This document shows, piece by piece, positions 17,302-25,243 of a stretch of 64,000 nt of DNA. The position numbers were made by a program, and so were the translations under genes. Within the stretch, counting starts at the first letter, position 1. Every line of letters begins with the position of its first letter. Source of the DNA: JACOTK01 sp963743945 (GTDB taxonomy: Bacteria; Actinomycetota; Acidimicrobiia; Acidimicrobiales; CADCSY01); the NCBI GenBank assembly GCA_963743945.1, contig CAVURO010000008.1, positions 62,001 to 126,000 on the forward strand. Direction: 5' to 3'. The notes beneath the pieces were generated by a model. It worked only from the letters and a program-made list of their open reading frames with translations, was not told the DNA's origin and made no database searches.

Positions 17302-17526
17302 CTGCCGAAGCCCAAAGAAGATGCGATCGTCCTGGAAGGAAAGGTCACCGAATCCCTTCCAAATGCGATGTTCAGGGTCGAGCTGGACAATGGTCATGAG
17401 GTGCTCGCCCACATCTCGGGAAAGATGCGGATGCACTACATTCGCATCCTGCCCGGCGATCGTGTCCAAGTGGAGCTGACGCCGTATGACCTCACTCGAG
17501 GCCGTATCACCTATCGATACAAGTAG
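17302..17526 (+). CDS. infA: Translation initiation factor IF-1, CTG start
   Basis: A 74-residue IF-1: (M)PKPKEDAIVLEGKV, then FRVELDNGHEVLAHISGKMRMHYIRILPGD and the end DLTRGRITYRYK, the complete OB fold that occupies the 30S A site. No ATG, GTG or TTG occurs in frame between the upstream stop (17260-17262) and the conserved N terminus. CTG at 17302 lies 7 bp after GAGGAGG (17288-17294) and is at the family start position, so CTG is the best start codon; an ATT at 17281 lies before the ribosome site and fits worse. Weak initiation codons are known for infC in enterobacteria, where they serve autoregulation; whether this applies here is inference. Confidence 0.92.
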   Translation: MPKPKEDAIVLEGKVTESLPNAMFRVELDNGHEVLAHISGKMRMHYIRILPGDRVQVELTPYDLTRGRITYRYK

Positions 17527-17590
17527 GTATCCATCCAAGCAGGTGCATCCATCCCAGTAGGTGCATCCGTCGATACAAGTAAGTGCATCC
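17515..17590 (+). repeat. Imperfect 18-bp repeats at the infA 3' end
   Basis: About four degenerate copies of a unit like ATCCAAGTAGGTGCATCC run from the last codons of infA (GATACAAGTAGG, including the stop) through the spacer; the last copy again contains GATACAAGTA. It looks like duplication of the infA end. The two central copies (17533-17550, 17551-17568) differ at few positions. Confidence 0.7.
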
Positions 17591-17639
17591 GGCCGATGCT
17601 TCGGCCGCAGTCCGGTTTCCTAGTACCGAGGACCAAGCA

Positions 17640-17753
17640 ATGAAAGTCCGTCCCAGCGTCAAGAAGATTTGCGAGAAGTGCAAGGTGATTCGACGCCATG
17701 GTCGCGTCCAGGTCATCTGCACCAATCCGCGTCACAAGCAGCGGCAGGGGTAA
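17640..17753 (+). CDS. rpmJ: 50S ribosomal protein L36
   Basis: A 37-residue L36, MKVRPSVKKICEKCKVI through NPRHKQRQG, with the C-x2-C-x12-C-x4-H zinc ligands of the zinc-containing form. Ribosome site CCGAGGACC just upstream. Standard place between infA and rpsM. Confidence 0.96.
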   Translation: MKVRPSVKKICEKCKVIRRHGRVQVICTNPRHKQRQG

Positions 17754-17758
17754 CGCAC

Positions 17759-18136
17759 ATGGCCCGAATTTCCGGAGTCGACATTCCCCGCGAGAAGCGG
17801 TTGGAGATCTCCCTCACCTACATCTTCGGCATCGGACCGACTCGCGCAGCGAACATCTGCACAGCGGTCGACGTCGACAGGAACACCCGCGTGCGTGACC
17901 TCACCGATGACGAGGTCAACAAGATCCGCGCCTATGTGGACGAGCATTATCAGGTCGAGGGCGATCTTCGGCGTGAGGTCTCTCAGGACATCAAGCGCAA
18001 GATGGAAATCGGTTGCTATCAGGGGTTGCGCCACCGCAAGGGCTTGCCCGTGCACGGACAGCGCACCCATACGAACGCCCGCACTCGCAAGGGCCCCAAG
18101 AAGACCGTCGCCGGCAAGAAGAAGGTACGCAAGTAA
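17759..18136 (+). CDS. rpsM: 30S ribosomal protein S13
   Basis: A 125-residue S13 starting MARISGVDIPREKRLEISLTYI. Contains the IFGIGPTRAANIC helix-hairpin-helix and the basic C-terminal tail RTHTNARTRKGPKKT that reaches the P site. Shares one base with rpsK (TAATG). Confidence 0.97.
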   Translation: MARISGVDIPREKRLEISLTYIFGIGPTRAANICTAVDVDRNTRVRDLTDDEVNKIRAYVDEHYQVEGDLRREVSQDIKRKMEIGCYQGLRHRKGLPVHGQRTHTNARTRKGPKKTVAGKKKVRK

Positions 18137-18534
18137 TGGCCAAGCCAAAGCCCGGCGGGCGTCGACCTCGCCGCAAGGAACGGAAGAACGTCACCTACGG
18201 GGTGGCTCACATCAAGAGTTCGTTCAACAACACCATCATCAGCATCACGGACCAGGACGGCAACGTCCTGGCGTGGTCCTCGGCGGGAAACGTGGGATTC
18301 AAGGGGTCGCGCAAGTCGACGCCGTTTGCCGCTCAGATGGCCGCCGATCAGTGCGCTCGCCAGGCCATGGAGCACGGCGTTCGCAAGGTCGATGTGGTGG
18401 TGAAGGGCCCGGGTTCCGGGCGTGAGACCGCCATCCGATCGATCATGAGCGCCGGCATCGAGGTTTCCGGCATCAAGGATGTCACTCCCGTGCCTCACAA
18501 TGGCTGTCGTCCACCGAAGCGCCGGAGGGTCTGA
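18136..18534 (+). CDS. rpsK: 30S ribosomal protein S11
   Basis: A 132-residue S11 of the 30S platform; N terminus MAKPKPGGRRPRRKERKNV, core AHIKSSFNNTIISITDQDGNV, and end TPVPHNGCRPPKRRRV. Normal length. Confidence 0.97.
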   Translation: MAKPKPGGRRPRRKERKNVTYGVAHIKSSFNNTIISITDQDGNVLAWSSAGNVGFKGSRKSTPFAAQMAADQCARQAMEHGVRKVDVVVKGPGSGRETAIRSIMSAGIEVSGIKDVTPVPHNGCRPPKRRRV

Positions 18535-18537
18535 GTC

Positions 18538-19167
18538 ATGGCTCGTTACACCGGCCCCGTCTGTCGTCTGTGCCGTCGGGAGAAGATGAAGCTCTTCCTG
18601 AAGGGCTCGAAGTGCGACACCATGAAGTGCCCCATCGAGCGTCGCCCCTATCCTCCGGGTGACCACGGACGCACCCAACTCCGTCGCAAGGACTCCGAGT
18701 ACCTGGTCCAGCTTCGCGAGAAGCAGAAGGCGCGACGAATCTACGGGCTGATGGAAAAGCAGTTCCGCAACCTCTACCGCGAGGCAAACCGCCAGAAGGG
18801 CGTGACGGGCGAGAACCTGTTGCGCATGCTCGAGCTTCGGCTGGACAACGTCGCTTTTCGTGCCGGGTGGGGAGCCAGTCGGGCACAGGCTCGCCAGCTT
18901 GTCCGCCATGGCCACATCAAGGTGAACGGGCGGCGGGTCACCATCCCGTCGTACACCGTGCGCAAGGGCGATGTCGTGGAGCTCGGCGAGAAGGCCAAGG
19001 CCATGATCGTCGTTCGTCACAACATCGAGACCATTGATCGCCAGGTACCGGGCTGGCTCGAGCGTGTCGGTGAAGGGGCGTCGGTGAACGTTCGCGATCT
19101 TCCTCTGCGTGAACAGATCGACATTCCGGTACGTGAGCAGCTGATCGTCGAGCTCTACAGCAAGTAG
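18538..19167 (+). CDS. rpsD: 30S ribosomal protein S4, zinc-type
   Basis: A 209-residue S4, primary assembly protein of the 30S body. MARYTGPVCRLCRREKMKLF carries a CxxC, followed by CDTMKC, giving four Cys for zinc. The S4 RNA-binding domain (LDNVAFRAGWGASRAQARQLV, HGHIKVNGRRV) is intact. In other bacteria S4 represses the alpha operon. Confidence 0.97.
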   Translation: MARYTGPVCRLCRREKMKLFLKGSKCDTMKCPIERRPYPPGDHGRTQLRRKDSEYLVQLREKQKARRIYGLMEKQFRNLYREANRQKGVTGENLLRMLELRLDNVAFRAGWGASRAQARQLVRHGHIKVNGRRVTIPSYTVRKGDVVELGEKAKAMIVVRHNIETIDRQVPGWLERVGEGASVNVRDLPLREQIDIPVREQLIVELYSK

Positions 19168-19233
19168 CAATGCCCTGGGCGCTGCCCGGGTCCGTACTCT
19201 GATCACCTCTCGAAGTTGAAGGGGACCTTGTTT

Positions 19234-20172
19234 ATGCTGGTCATCCAACGTCCAACCATTGAGCCTTTGGGCGAGCCCGTCGCAGGTCGTCAGCGGTTTG
19301 CAATCGGTCCGCTCGAGCCTGGCTTTGGGCACACCATCGGCAACTCGCTGAGGCGAACGCTGCTTTCCTCGATTCCCGGAGCAGCCGTGACGCAGGTGCG
19401 CTTCGACGATGCTCTTCACGAGTTCTCGACGATCACCGGCGTCGTCGAGGACGTGACCGACATCATCCTCAACCTGAAGGACCTGGTGATCGTCTCCACA
19501 AGTGAGGAGCCGGTCACCTGTCGCCTCGACGTCCGCGGACCGGGTCAGGTCACCGCGGCCGCCATCGCGTTGACCTCCGACATCGAGGTGCTGAACCCCG
19601 ATCTCGTGCTGGCGACGCTGAACGACAAGGGCCATCTGGCTGTCGACCTCACCATCGAGCTGGGCCGTGGCTACGTTTCGGCAGACCGGACCAATCGCCC
19701 CTCCACGATTGGGGTGATCCCGATCGATTCCATCTTCTCGCCCGTTCGGCGGGTGACCTTCACCGTCGAGCCGACGCGAGTCGAGCAGTCGACAAACTTC
19801 GACCGCCTTGTGCTCGACATCGAGACCGATGGCTCGATCACACCAAAGGAAGCTCTCGCGTCGGCCGGCGACACCCTGCGCTCGCTCGTTGCGCTTGTCG
19901 CCGACATGAGCGATGCCCCCATCGGTCTGGAGCTCGGTGAGGTCGCCGGGGCAAGCACCGGTTCTCCTGACATCGATCTTCCCATCGAAGACCTGGATCT
20001 TTCGGAGCGTCCCCGGAACTGCCTCAAGCGTGGGCAGATCAACACCATCGGTGAGTTGCTGCGCAAGTCGGAGGACGATTTGTTGGCGATCACCAACTTC
20101 GGACAGAAGTCGCTTGACGAGATCATGGAAAAGCTCGACGAGCGCGGCCTTTCGCTGCGAAGCAAGGAGTAG
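19234..20172 (+). CDS. rpoA: RNA polymerase alpha subunit
   Basis: A 312-residue alpha subunit. N-terminal assembly domain with GFGHTIGNSLRRTLLSSIPGAAV-like dimer region near residues 30-50, and the C-terminal domain with LKRGQINTIGELLRKSEDDLL and NFGQKSLDEI that contacts UP-element DNA and activators. ATG at 19234 is preferred, with AAGGGGA 8 bp upstream; TTG codons upstream in frame are alternatives. A TACTCT sequence near 19193 in the 66-bp gap may be a -10 box. Confidence 0.96.
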   Translation: MLVIQRPTIEPLGEPVAGRQRFAIGPLEPGFGHTIGNSLRRTLLSSIPGAAVTQVRFDDALHEFSTITGVVEDVTDIILNLKDLVIVSTSEEPVTCRLDVRGPGQVTAAAIALTSDIEVLNPDLVLATLNDKGHLAVDLTIELGRGYVSADRTNRPSTIGVIPIDSIFSPVRRVTFTVEPTRVEQSTNFDRLVLDIETDGSITPKEALASAGDTLRSLVALVADMSDAPIGLELGEVAGASTGSPDIDLPIEDLDLSERPRNCLKRGQINTIGELLRKSEDDLLAITNFGQKSLDEIMEKLDERGLSLRSKE

Positions 20173-20175
20173 AGG

Positions 20176-20538
20176 ATGTCCCTGAAGCCCGGCACCCCGA
20201 CCAAGGGCAAGAGGTTCGGAGGGTCAGCCTCACATGAGCGCCTGATGTTCGCGAACCTCGTCGCATCCCTGATCGCCGCGGAAGGCATCGTCACGACCGA
20301 GGCCAAGGCCAAGGCGATTCGCCCCGTGGCCGAGAAGATCATCACCAAGGCCAAGAAGGGTGGATTGCACCAGCATCGTCAGGTGATGGCCTTTCTCGGT
20401 GACAAGGACATGGCCCACAAGCTCTTCGAGGAGATCGGGCCACGGTATGCACAGCGCAACGGCGGATACACCAGAATCCTCAAGCTCGGGCCACGTCACG
20501 GTGACAATGCGCCAATGGCTCGCATCGAATTGGTCTGA
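20176..20538 (+). CDS. rplQ: 50S ribosomal protein L17
   Basis: A 120-residue L17 of the exit-site ring: KRFGGSASHERLMFANLVASLI, TEAKAKAIRPVAEKIITKAKKG, and YTRILKLGPRHGDNAPMARIELV. Three bp after rpoA, the standard alpha operon end. Confidence 0.97.
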   Translation: MSLKPGTPTKGKRFGGSASHERLMFANLVASLIAAEGIVTTEAKAKAIRPVAEKIITKAKKGGLHQHRQVMAFLGDKDMAHKLFEEIGPRYAQRNGGYTRILKLGPRHGDNAPMARIELV

Positions 20539-20547
20539 AAGCCGGCG

Positions 20548-21474
20548 GTGACCCGAGTCAGACCCCGTGCCGGCCATGTCGAGTCGCCAACGCTGTTCGA
20601 CGAGGCCGTAGGAAGCGTGAGCCGGGAAATTCCTTCGACGGGCCCTCGTGGCCCGTCGGTTCGCGTTCGGATGACGGTTGCCTACCACGGGGCCGGGTTT
20701 GCCGGCTTTGCGGTGAATCCCGGCCTCAGGACCGTTGGCGGTGTGTTGACCGAGGCCCTCGAACGAGTTCTCGGCCGACCGATCACCCTTGCGTGTGCGG
20801 GGCGCACCGACGCCGGTGTGCACGCCTGGGGCCAGGTCGTCAGCTTCGATACCGATCACCCCACCCTCGACCTGGTCCACTTGAGCCGATCGATCAACAA
20901 GCTGTGCGCTCCCGCCGTGGCGGTACGGGACGCGGCAATCGTCGCGAAGGATTTCGATGCCCGGCACAGCGCCGTTGCGCGGAGCTATCGGTACACGATC
21001 ATGAACCGACCTGAGCCGAACCCATTTTCGACCGACACCGCATGGCACGTGCCGATGCCGTTGGACCTGTCGGCCTTGCGACTCGGCTGCGATCCCTTGA
21101 TCGGCTCCCATGATTTCTCCGCGTTCTGTCGACGACCCAAGGTCCCTGAGGGGAGCATCGACAAGCCGCTCGTGCGTCGTGTTCAGCATGCTCGTTGGCA
21201 TGACCTCGGCGACGGGTGGTTGCGATTCGACATCGAGGCCGGTGCATTTTGTCACCAGATGGTGCGCAGCATCGTGGGCACGCTGGTGGAAATGGGCTCG
21301 GGAAAGAAGCGTCCAGGTGACATGTCCGGGATCCTGCGCAGTCGCGATCGGTCGAGGGCCGGTCAGGTGGCACCGCCGCACGGGTTGATGCTGTGGCAGG
21401 TTCGATACGGCGACCCTCGGGACGCCGCTGACGACACGAGCGGAAAAAGAGCCATGCCGGCAGGACCCGCCTGA
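20548..21474 (+). CDS. truA: tRNA pseudouridine(38-40) synthase TruA
   Basis: Isomerises uridines 38-40 in the tRNA anticodon stem. The catalytic Asp is in CAGRTDAGVHAWGQVVSFD; the later SHDFSAFCRRPK and FCHQMVRSIVGTLVEMGSGK segments also fit TruA. At 308 residues it is longer than usual (about 250-270), because about 35 residues precede the first conserved strand (VRMTVAYHGAGFAGF); a downstream GTG start is possible. The stop codon lies in the loop of the terminator hairpin. Confidence 0.93.
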   Translation: MTRVRPRAGHVESPTLFDEAVGSVSREIPSTGPRGPSVRVRMTVAYHGAGFAGFAVNPGLRTVGGVLTEALERVLGRPITLACAGRTDAGVHAWGQVVSFDTDHPTLDLVHLSRSINKLCAPAVAVRDAAIVAKDFDARHSAVARSYRYTIMNRPEPNPFSTDTAWHVPMPLDLSALRLGCDPLIGSHDFSAFCRRPKVPEGSIDKPLVRRVQHARWHDLGDGWLRFDIEAGAFCHQMVRSIVGTLVEMGSGKKRPGDMSGILRSRDRSRAGQVAPPHGLMLWQVRYGDPRDAADDTSGKRAMPAGPA

Positions 21475-21492
21475 ACGGGTCCTGCCGGCATG
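21453..21492. terminator. Perfect 17-bp hairpin after truA
   Basis: CATGCCGGCAGGACCCG (21453-21469), loop CCTGAA and its exact reverse complement (21476-21492). No U-run follows. Lies between the end of truA and the convergent thiolase gene, so it probably ends transcripts from both sides. The truA stop is in the loop. Confidence 0.8.
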
Positions 21493-21528
21493 AGGCGGGA
21501 GAGCCCGAGCATCCGGGCAATGACCTGA

Positions 21529-21556
21529 TGTACTCGAGCCGGTGTGCTCGAGCCGG
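21529..21556. repeat. 14-bp tandem repeat x2
   Basis: TGTACTCGAGCCGG followed by TGTGCTCGAGCCGG (one mismatch), in the truA-thiolase spacer. Confidence 0.75.
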
Positions 21557-21569
21557 AAATACTCGGGAT

Positions 21570-22739
21570 CTAGACCCGCTCGATGATCGTGGCCATGGCC
21601 ATGCCGCCGGCGGCACACATGGTCTCCATGCCGAAGGTCTTGTCGAGGGTCTCCAGGTCGTTGATGAGCGTGGTCATGATGCGGGCGCCCGTCGAGCCGA
21701 ACGGGTGGCCGAGTGCGATGGCGCCACCGTGTGGGTTGAGCTGGGTCTCGATGTCGATCCCGGTGACCTCGCACACGGGCAGCACCTGGGCGGCGAAGGC
21801 CTCGTTCAGCTCGACCACGTCGATGTCGGCGATGGTAAGTCCGGCGAGCTTGAGGGCCCTCGGAATGGCATCGATGGGGGCGACGCCCATCAGCTCGGGC
21901 TCGTTGCCGCTCTGCGCGGTGGTGACGATGCGCGCCAACGGCTTGAGGCCGAGCTGCTTGGCCTTGGTGAGGCTCATGATCATGACGGCGGCGGCCCCGT
22001 CGTTGAGTGGGCAGGAGTTGCCGGCGGTGACGCTTCCGTCGGGGCGGAAGGAAGGCTTGAGCTGTGCAAGCTTCTCCACCTCGGTACCTGCCCGGGGGCA
22101 GTCATCGGTGGTCACCACGGTGCCGTCGGCCTTGGTGATCGGGGTGATCTCCCGCTCGAAGAAGCCGCTCGCCTGGGCGGCGACGGCGCGGTCCTGGCTG
22201 AGCTTGGCGAAGGCATCCATGTCCTCGCGCTTGACACCGTACTTGTCGACCACGTTCTCGGCGGTCATGCCCATGGGGATGTAGATGTTGGGCATGCCCT
22301 CGGTGCTCCCGAACAGCTTGGGGTTCACTCCGGCGATCATGGCCGCCATGTTGTTCGGGGCGTCGGGCGGGACCGATGCCTTCTCGACGCCGGCGGCGAT
22401 GTAGACGTGACCCTGGCCGACCTTGATCGAGTTCGCTGCGGAGTTGATGGCCTGAAGGCTCGACGCGCAGAAGCGCTGCACGGTGTGGCCGGGCACGCTC
22501 AAGGGAAGGCCGGCAAGGATGCCAGCGACGCGGGCGATGTTGAAGCCGGTCTCACCGGCCTGGGCGACGTTGCCGCAGATCAGGTCGTCGATCTCCGTAG
22601 GATCGAGCTGGGGGACCTTGGCGACCAGGGCTCGGACGATGTCGGCGACGAGCTCGTCGGCTCGGACATCGATGAGTGAACCTTTGTTGGCCCGTCCGAT
22701 CGGGCTGCGCGCGGTGGCGACGATGACTGCTTCTTCCAC
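21570..22739 (-). CDS. Acetyl-CoA C-acyltransferase (thiolase)
   Basis: A 389-residue thiolase catalysing condensation or thiolysis of acyl-CoA. Active-site Cys in RFCASSLQAI (about residue 90), NEAFAA, the His in GGAIALGHPFGSTGAR, and the second Cys in CAAGGMAMA are all present, so it should be active; whether it acts in beta-oxidation or synthesis cannot be told. GTG start with AGGAGAG upstream; TAGGCT on the minus strand (22774-22779) is a likely -10 box. It lies reversed between truA and rplM, genes that are often contiguous in actinobacteria, so it looks like an insertion into the ribosomal cluster. Confidence 0.93.
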   Translation of the reverse strand: MEEAVIVATARSPIGRANKGSLIDVRADELVADIVRALVAKVPQLDPTEIDDLICGNVAQAGETGFNIARVAGILAGLPLSVPGHTVQRFCASSLQAINSAANSIKVGQGHVYIAAGVEKASVPPDAPNNMAAMIAGVNPKLFGSTEGMPNIYIPMGMTAENVVDKYGVKREDMDAFAKLSQDRAVAAQASGFFEREITPITKADGTVVTTDDCPRAGTEVEKLAQLKPSFRPDGSVTAGNSCPLNDGAAAVMIMSLTKAKQLGLKPLARIVTTAQSGNEPELMGVAPIDAIPRALKLAGLTIADIDVVELNEAFAAQVLPVCEVTGIDIETQLNPHGGAIALGHPFGSTGARIMTTLINDLETLDKTFGMETMCAAGGMAMATIIERV

Positions 22740-22824
22740 GGTGATCTCTCCTGGTTCGGTGGTTGACCTCGGAAGCCTAAGGCAGAGACCGCCGGCCTGC
22801 CAGAGCGCTGCGCACGAGCACAGG

Positions 22825-22854
22825 TTGTGAGATGGGGTCGGGCCGTCGTATGCT
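22825..22854 (+). promoter_or_regulatory. Promoter of rplM-rpsI
   Basis: TTGTGA (22825-22830), 18-bp spacer, TATGCT (22849-22854). Expected start near 22861, giving a leader of about 95 bases before rplM. This promoter is needed because the reversed thiolase gene separates rplM from the upstream operon. Confidence 0.6.
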
Positions 22855-22900
22855 TGGCAGCCGTCCCGATTGCGGGTGCGTGCCGAGGCAACTCGTCATG

Positions 22901-22935
22901 GAGCCTTGCTCGGTCAAAGAGCCCTGCTCGTCAAA
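22901..22935 (+). repeat. 17/18-bp tandem repeat x2 in rplM leader
   Basis: GAGCCTTGCTCGGTCAAA then GAGCCCTGCTCGTCAAA (one substitution, one deletion). Inside the untranslated leader of rplM. Confidence 0.7.
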
Positions 22936-22955
22936 CAAGTCTTGAAGAAGGTCCT

Positions 22956-23408
22956 GTGCCCACGTTCTCTCCAACCAGTAACGATATCCAGCGCGCCTGG
23001 CACGTGGTCGACGCCGAAGGGCTCGTCCTCGGCCGTTTGGCGACCGAGGTTGCAAGGGTGCTGCGCGGCAAGCACAAGCCCATCTATGCGCCGCACATGG
23101 ACACGGGCGATCACGTTGTGGTCATCAACGCCGACAAGGTTGTCCTCACCGCCGACAAGGCTTCGAAGAAACTCGCGTATCGTCACTCGGGCTATCCGGG
23201 CGGCCTACGCAGCACGGTGTACACCGACCTCATGGCCAACAAGCCCGAGGAAGTCGTTCGCCGTGCGGTGCGGGGCATGCTCCCAAAGAATCGCCTGGGT
23301 CGATCGATGTTCCACAAGCTCAAGGTGTACGCCGGTCCCACCCATCCTCATGCCGCCCAAGGGCCCGTGCCGCTCGACCTGCCGTCGGCTCGCCGGGCAG
23401 AGGGTTAA
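22956..23408 (+). CDS. rplM: 50S ribosomal protein L13
   Basis: A 150-residue L13 with GTG start: VPTFSPTSNDIQRAWHVVDAEG, then GRLATEVARVLRGKHKPIYAPHMDTGDHVVVINA. AGAAGG lies 4 bp before the GTG, rather close, so the start is slightly uncertain; an open frame continues upstream but without L13 similarity. Early 23S assembly protein, paired with rpsI as usual. Confidence 0.95.
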   Translation: MPTFSPTSNDIQRAWHVVDAEGLVLGRLATEVARVLRGKHKPIYAPHMDTGDHVVVINADKVVLTADKASKKLAYRHSGYPGGLRSTVYTDLMANKPEEVVRRAVRGMLPKNRLGRSMFHKLKVYAGPTHPHAAQGPVPLDLPSARRAEG

Positions 23409-23421
23409 GGAGAACGCAATC

Positions 23422-23817
23422 ATGGCCACCAAGCCCCTCGTTCAGTCCACCGGTCGACGCAAGGCCGCCGTGGCCCGGGTCCGTTTTCGTCCCGGCACCG
23501 GTGTCATCACCATCAACAAGCGCCCGATCGAGAACTACTTCCCGTCCGAGACTCATCGCATGATCGTGGTCGAGCCGCTGCGCCTCACCGAGACCACCGA
23601 GACCTACGACATCGATGCGACCCTCGACGGCGGCGGCACCTCGGGTCAAGCAGGTGCACTGCGACTCGGCATCGCCCGTGCCCTGCTCGAGCTTGACGGC
23701 GAGCAGCGCATTCCCTTGAAGCGCGCCGGTCTGTTGACCCGCGATGCCCGCGAGAAGGAAAGCAAGAAGTACGGCCTCAAGAAGGCCCGCAAGGCACCTC
23801 AGTACTCGAAGCGGTAG
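23422..23817 (+). CDS. rpsI: 30S ribosomal protein S9
   Basis: A 131-residue S9: STGRRKAAVARVRFRPGTGVITINKRPIENYF and the C-terminal KKYGLKKARKAPQYSKR, whose last Lys-Arg touches the P-site tRNA. ATG with AAGGAGA 8 bp upstream. Confidence 0.97.
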   Translation: MATKPLVQSTGRRKAAVARVRFRPGTGVITINKRPIENYFPSETHRMIVVEPLRLTETTETYDIDATLDGGGTSGQAGALRLGIARALLELDGEQRIPLKRAGLLTRDAREKESKKYGLKKARKAPQYSKR

Positions 23818-23826
23818 CGGTCGCCT

Positions 23827-25179
23827 GTGTCCCTGTCGTTCGGGACCGACGGTGTTCGCGGCGAGGCCAACACCGAGTTGACGCCCGAGCTGGCGCTCGC
23901 CTTGGGACGAGCCGCAGCGAGGGTGTTCGCCGGCGGACCTTTCGTGATCGGTCGCGACACGCGCCGATCCGGCCGACTCATCGAGTCGGCACTTGCGGCG
24001 GGCCTTGCAAGTGAGGGTTGTCGCGTGGAGCTCGCGGGGGTCGTCCCGACGCCGGCGGTGGCCTGGGCATCGGCCGGTGAGGGTGTCGCCGGGGCCGTGA
24101 TCTCGGCATCGCACAATCCGTTCGGTGACAACGGCGTCAAGTTCTTTGCTCCCGGCGGGCGGAAGTTGTCCGATGCCCTTGAGGCGCAGTTCGAGCGGGA
24201 GTTGGCCTTGATCCGGGGGGCCGGAGCCGATGTGGTTTCGAACGTGCCGACGGGAGCAGAGGTTGGCGTGATCGTGGAGCGCACCGACCTCGCGGCGCGG
24301 TACGGCGAAGCGGTGGCGGCCGGCATCGGAGGTCGCCGGCTGGATGACCTCTTCGTCGTGCTCGACTGCGCCAACGGTGCGGCAAGCCACGTTGCACCTG
24401 CGATCCTTCGGGGCCTCGGGGCGACGGTGGAGGTGTTGGCATCCGATCCCGACGGATGCAACATCAATGACGGGTGTGGCTCGACCCATCCGGCGAACCT
24501 GCAGCGGGCGGTCCTGTCGCTGCACGCCGATCTCGGACTCGCACTGGACGGCGATGCCGATCGGGTGGTTGCGGTCGACCATCGTGGCAATCTCGTCGAC
24601 GGAGATCAGCTCATCGCCATCTGCGCTCTTGACATGGCCGGCCGCGGGTTGTTGAGGCACAACACCGTGGTGGTCACGGTCATGACGAACCTGGGGTTTC
24701 ACCTCGCCATGGCCGAGCGGGGAGTGACGGTGTTGGAGACCGGCGTGGGGGATCGACACGTGCTCGAGGCGCTCGAAGCGGGCGGGTACTCGCTCGGTGG
24801 CGAGCAGTCCGGCCACGTGATCTTCGCCGACCTTGCCACCACCGGGGACGGAACCCTCAGCGGGATTCAGGTGCTCGACGTGGTCTGTCGTAGCGGTCGA
24901 CCGCTGGCCGAGTTGGCAGACGAGGCCATGGCCCGTCTGCCGCAGGTGCTACGCAACGTGGCGGTGTCCAACCGGCGAGCTGATGTCGCCGAGGAGCTTG
25001 CCGAGGAGATCGCGGCGATCGAGTCCGACCTCAACGAGAACGGTGAGCGCGGCCGGGTGCTGGTTCGCGTGAGTGGCACCGAGCCCGTGGTCCGCGTCAT
25101 GGCAGAGGCTTCGACGACCGCCCGAGCCGAGGCCGCGGTCGATCGCCTCGTCCGGGCCGTGCAACGAGTCTGCGGCTGA
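23827..25179 (+). CDS. glmM: Phosphoglucosamine mutase
   Basis: A 450-residue enzyme converting glucosamine-6-phosphate to glucosamine-1-phosphate on the way to UDP-GlcNAc and peptidoglycan. FGTDGVRGEAN at the N terminus, the phosphoserine loop SASHNPFGDNG (near residue 97-107), metal loop LDGDADR (near 240) and the phosphate-binding RVSGTEPVVRVM near the C terminus. GTG start 10 bp after rpsI. Placed directly before glmS, the enzyme of the preceding step. Confidence 0.96.
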   Translation: MSLSFGTDGVRGEANTELTPELALALGRAAARVFAGGPFVIGRDTRRSGRLIESALAAGLASEGCRVELAGVVPTPAVAWASAGEGVAGAVISASHNPFGDNGVKFFAPGGRKLSDALEAQFERELALIRGAGADVVSNVPTGAEVGVIVERTDLAARYGEAVAAGIGGRRLDDLFVVLDCANGAASHVAPAILRGLGATVEVLASDPDGCNINDGCGSTHPANLQRAVLSLHADLGLALDGDADRVVAVDHRGNLVDGDQLIAICALDMAGRGLLRHNTVVVTVMTNLGFHLAMAERGVTVLETGVGDRHVLEALEAGGYSLGGEQSGHVIFADLATTGDGTLSGIQVLDVVCRSGRPLAELADEAMARLPQVLRNVAVSNRRADVAEELAEEIAAIESDLNENGERGRVLVRVSGTEPVVRVMAEASTTARAEAAVDRLVRAVQRVCG

Positions 25180-25188
25180 GGAGCCCCG

Positions 25189-25194
25189 TAGACT
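25189..25194 (+). promoter_or_regulatory. Possible -10 box before glmS
   Basis: TAGACT 10 bp after the glmM stop, with about 43 bases of leader including GGAGAG before the glmS ATG. The -35 region is weak. Confidence 0.4.
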
Positions 25195-25243
25195 GATCGG
25201 AGCCCGTGGCAGCAGCGCCTGCCCCTTTCGGAGAGTCCTGACC

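Noticed and set aside
18019..19635. A 538-codon frame on the minus strand
   Set aside because: Antisense to rpsM, rpsK, rpsD and rpoA, which are certain.
21453..21492. Perfect inverted repeat as an attachment site or transposon end
   Set aside because: Single copy, 6-base loop, and its place between convergent genes fits a terminator; no transposase nearby.
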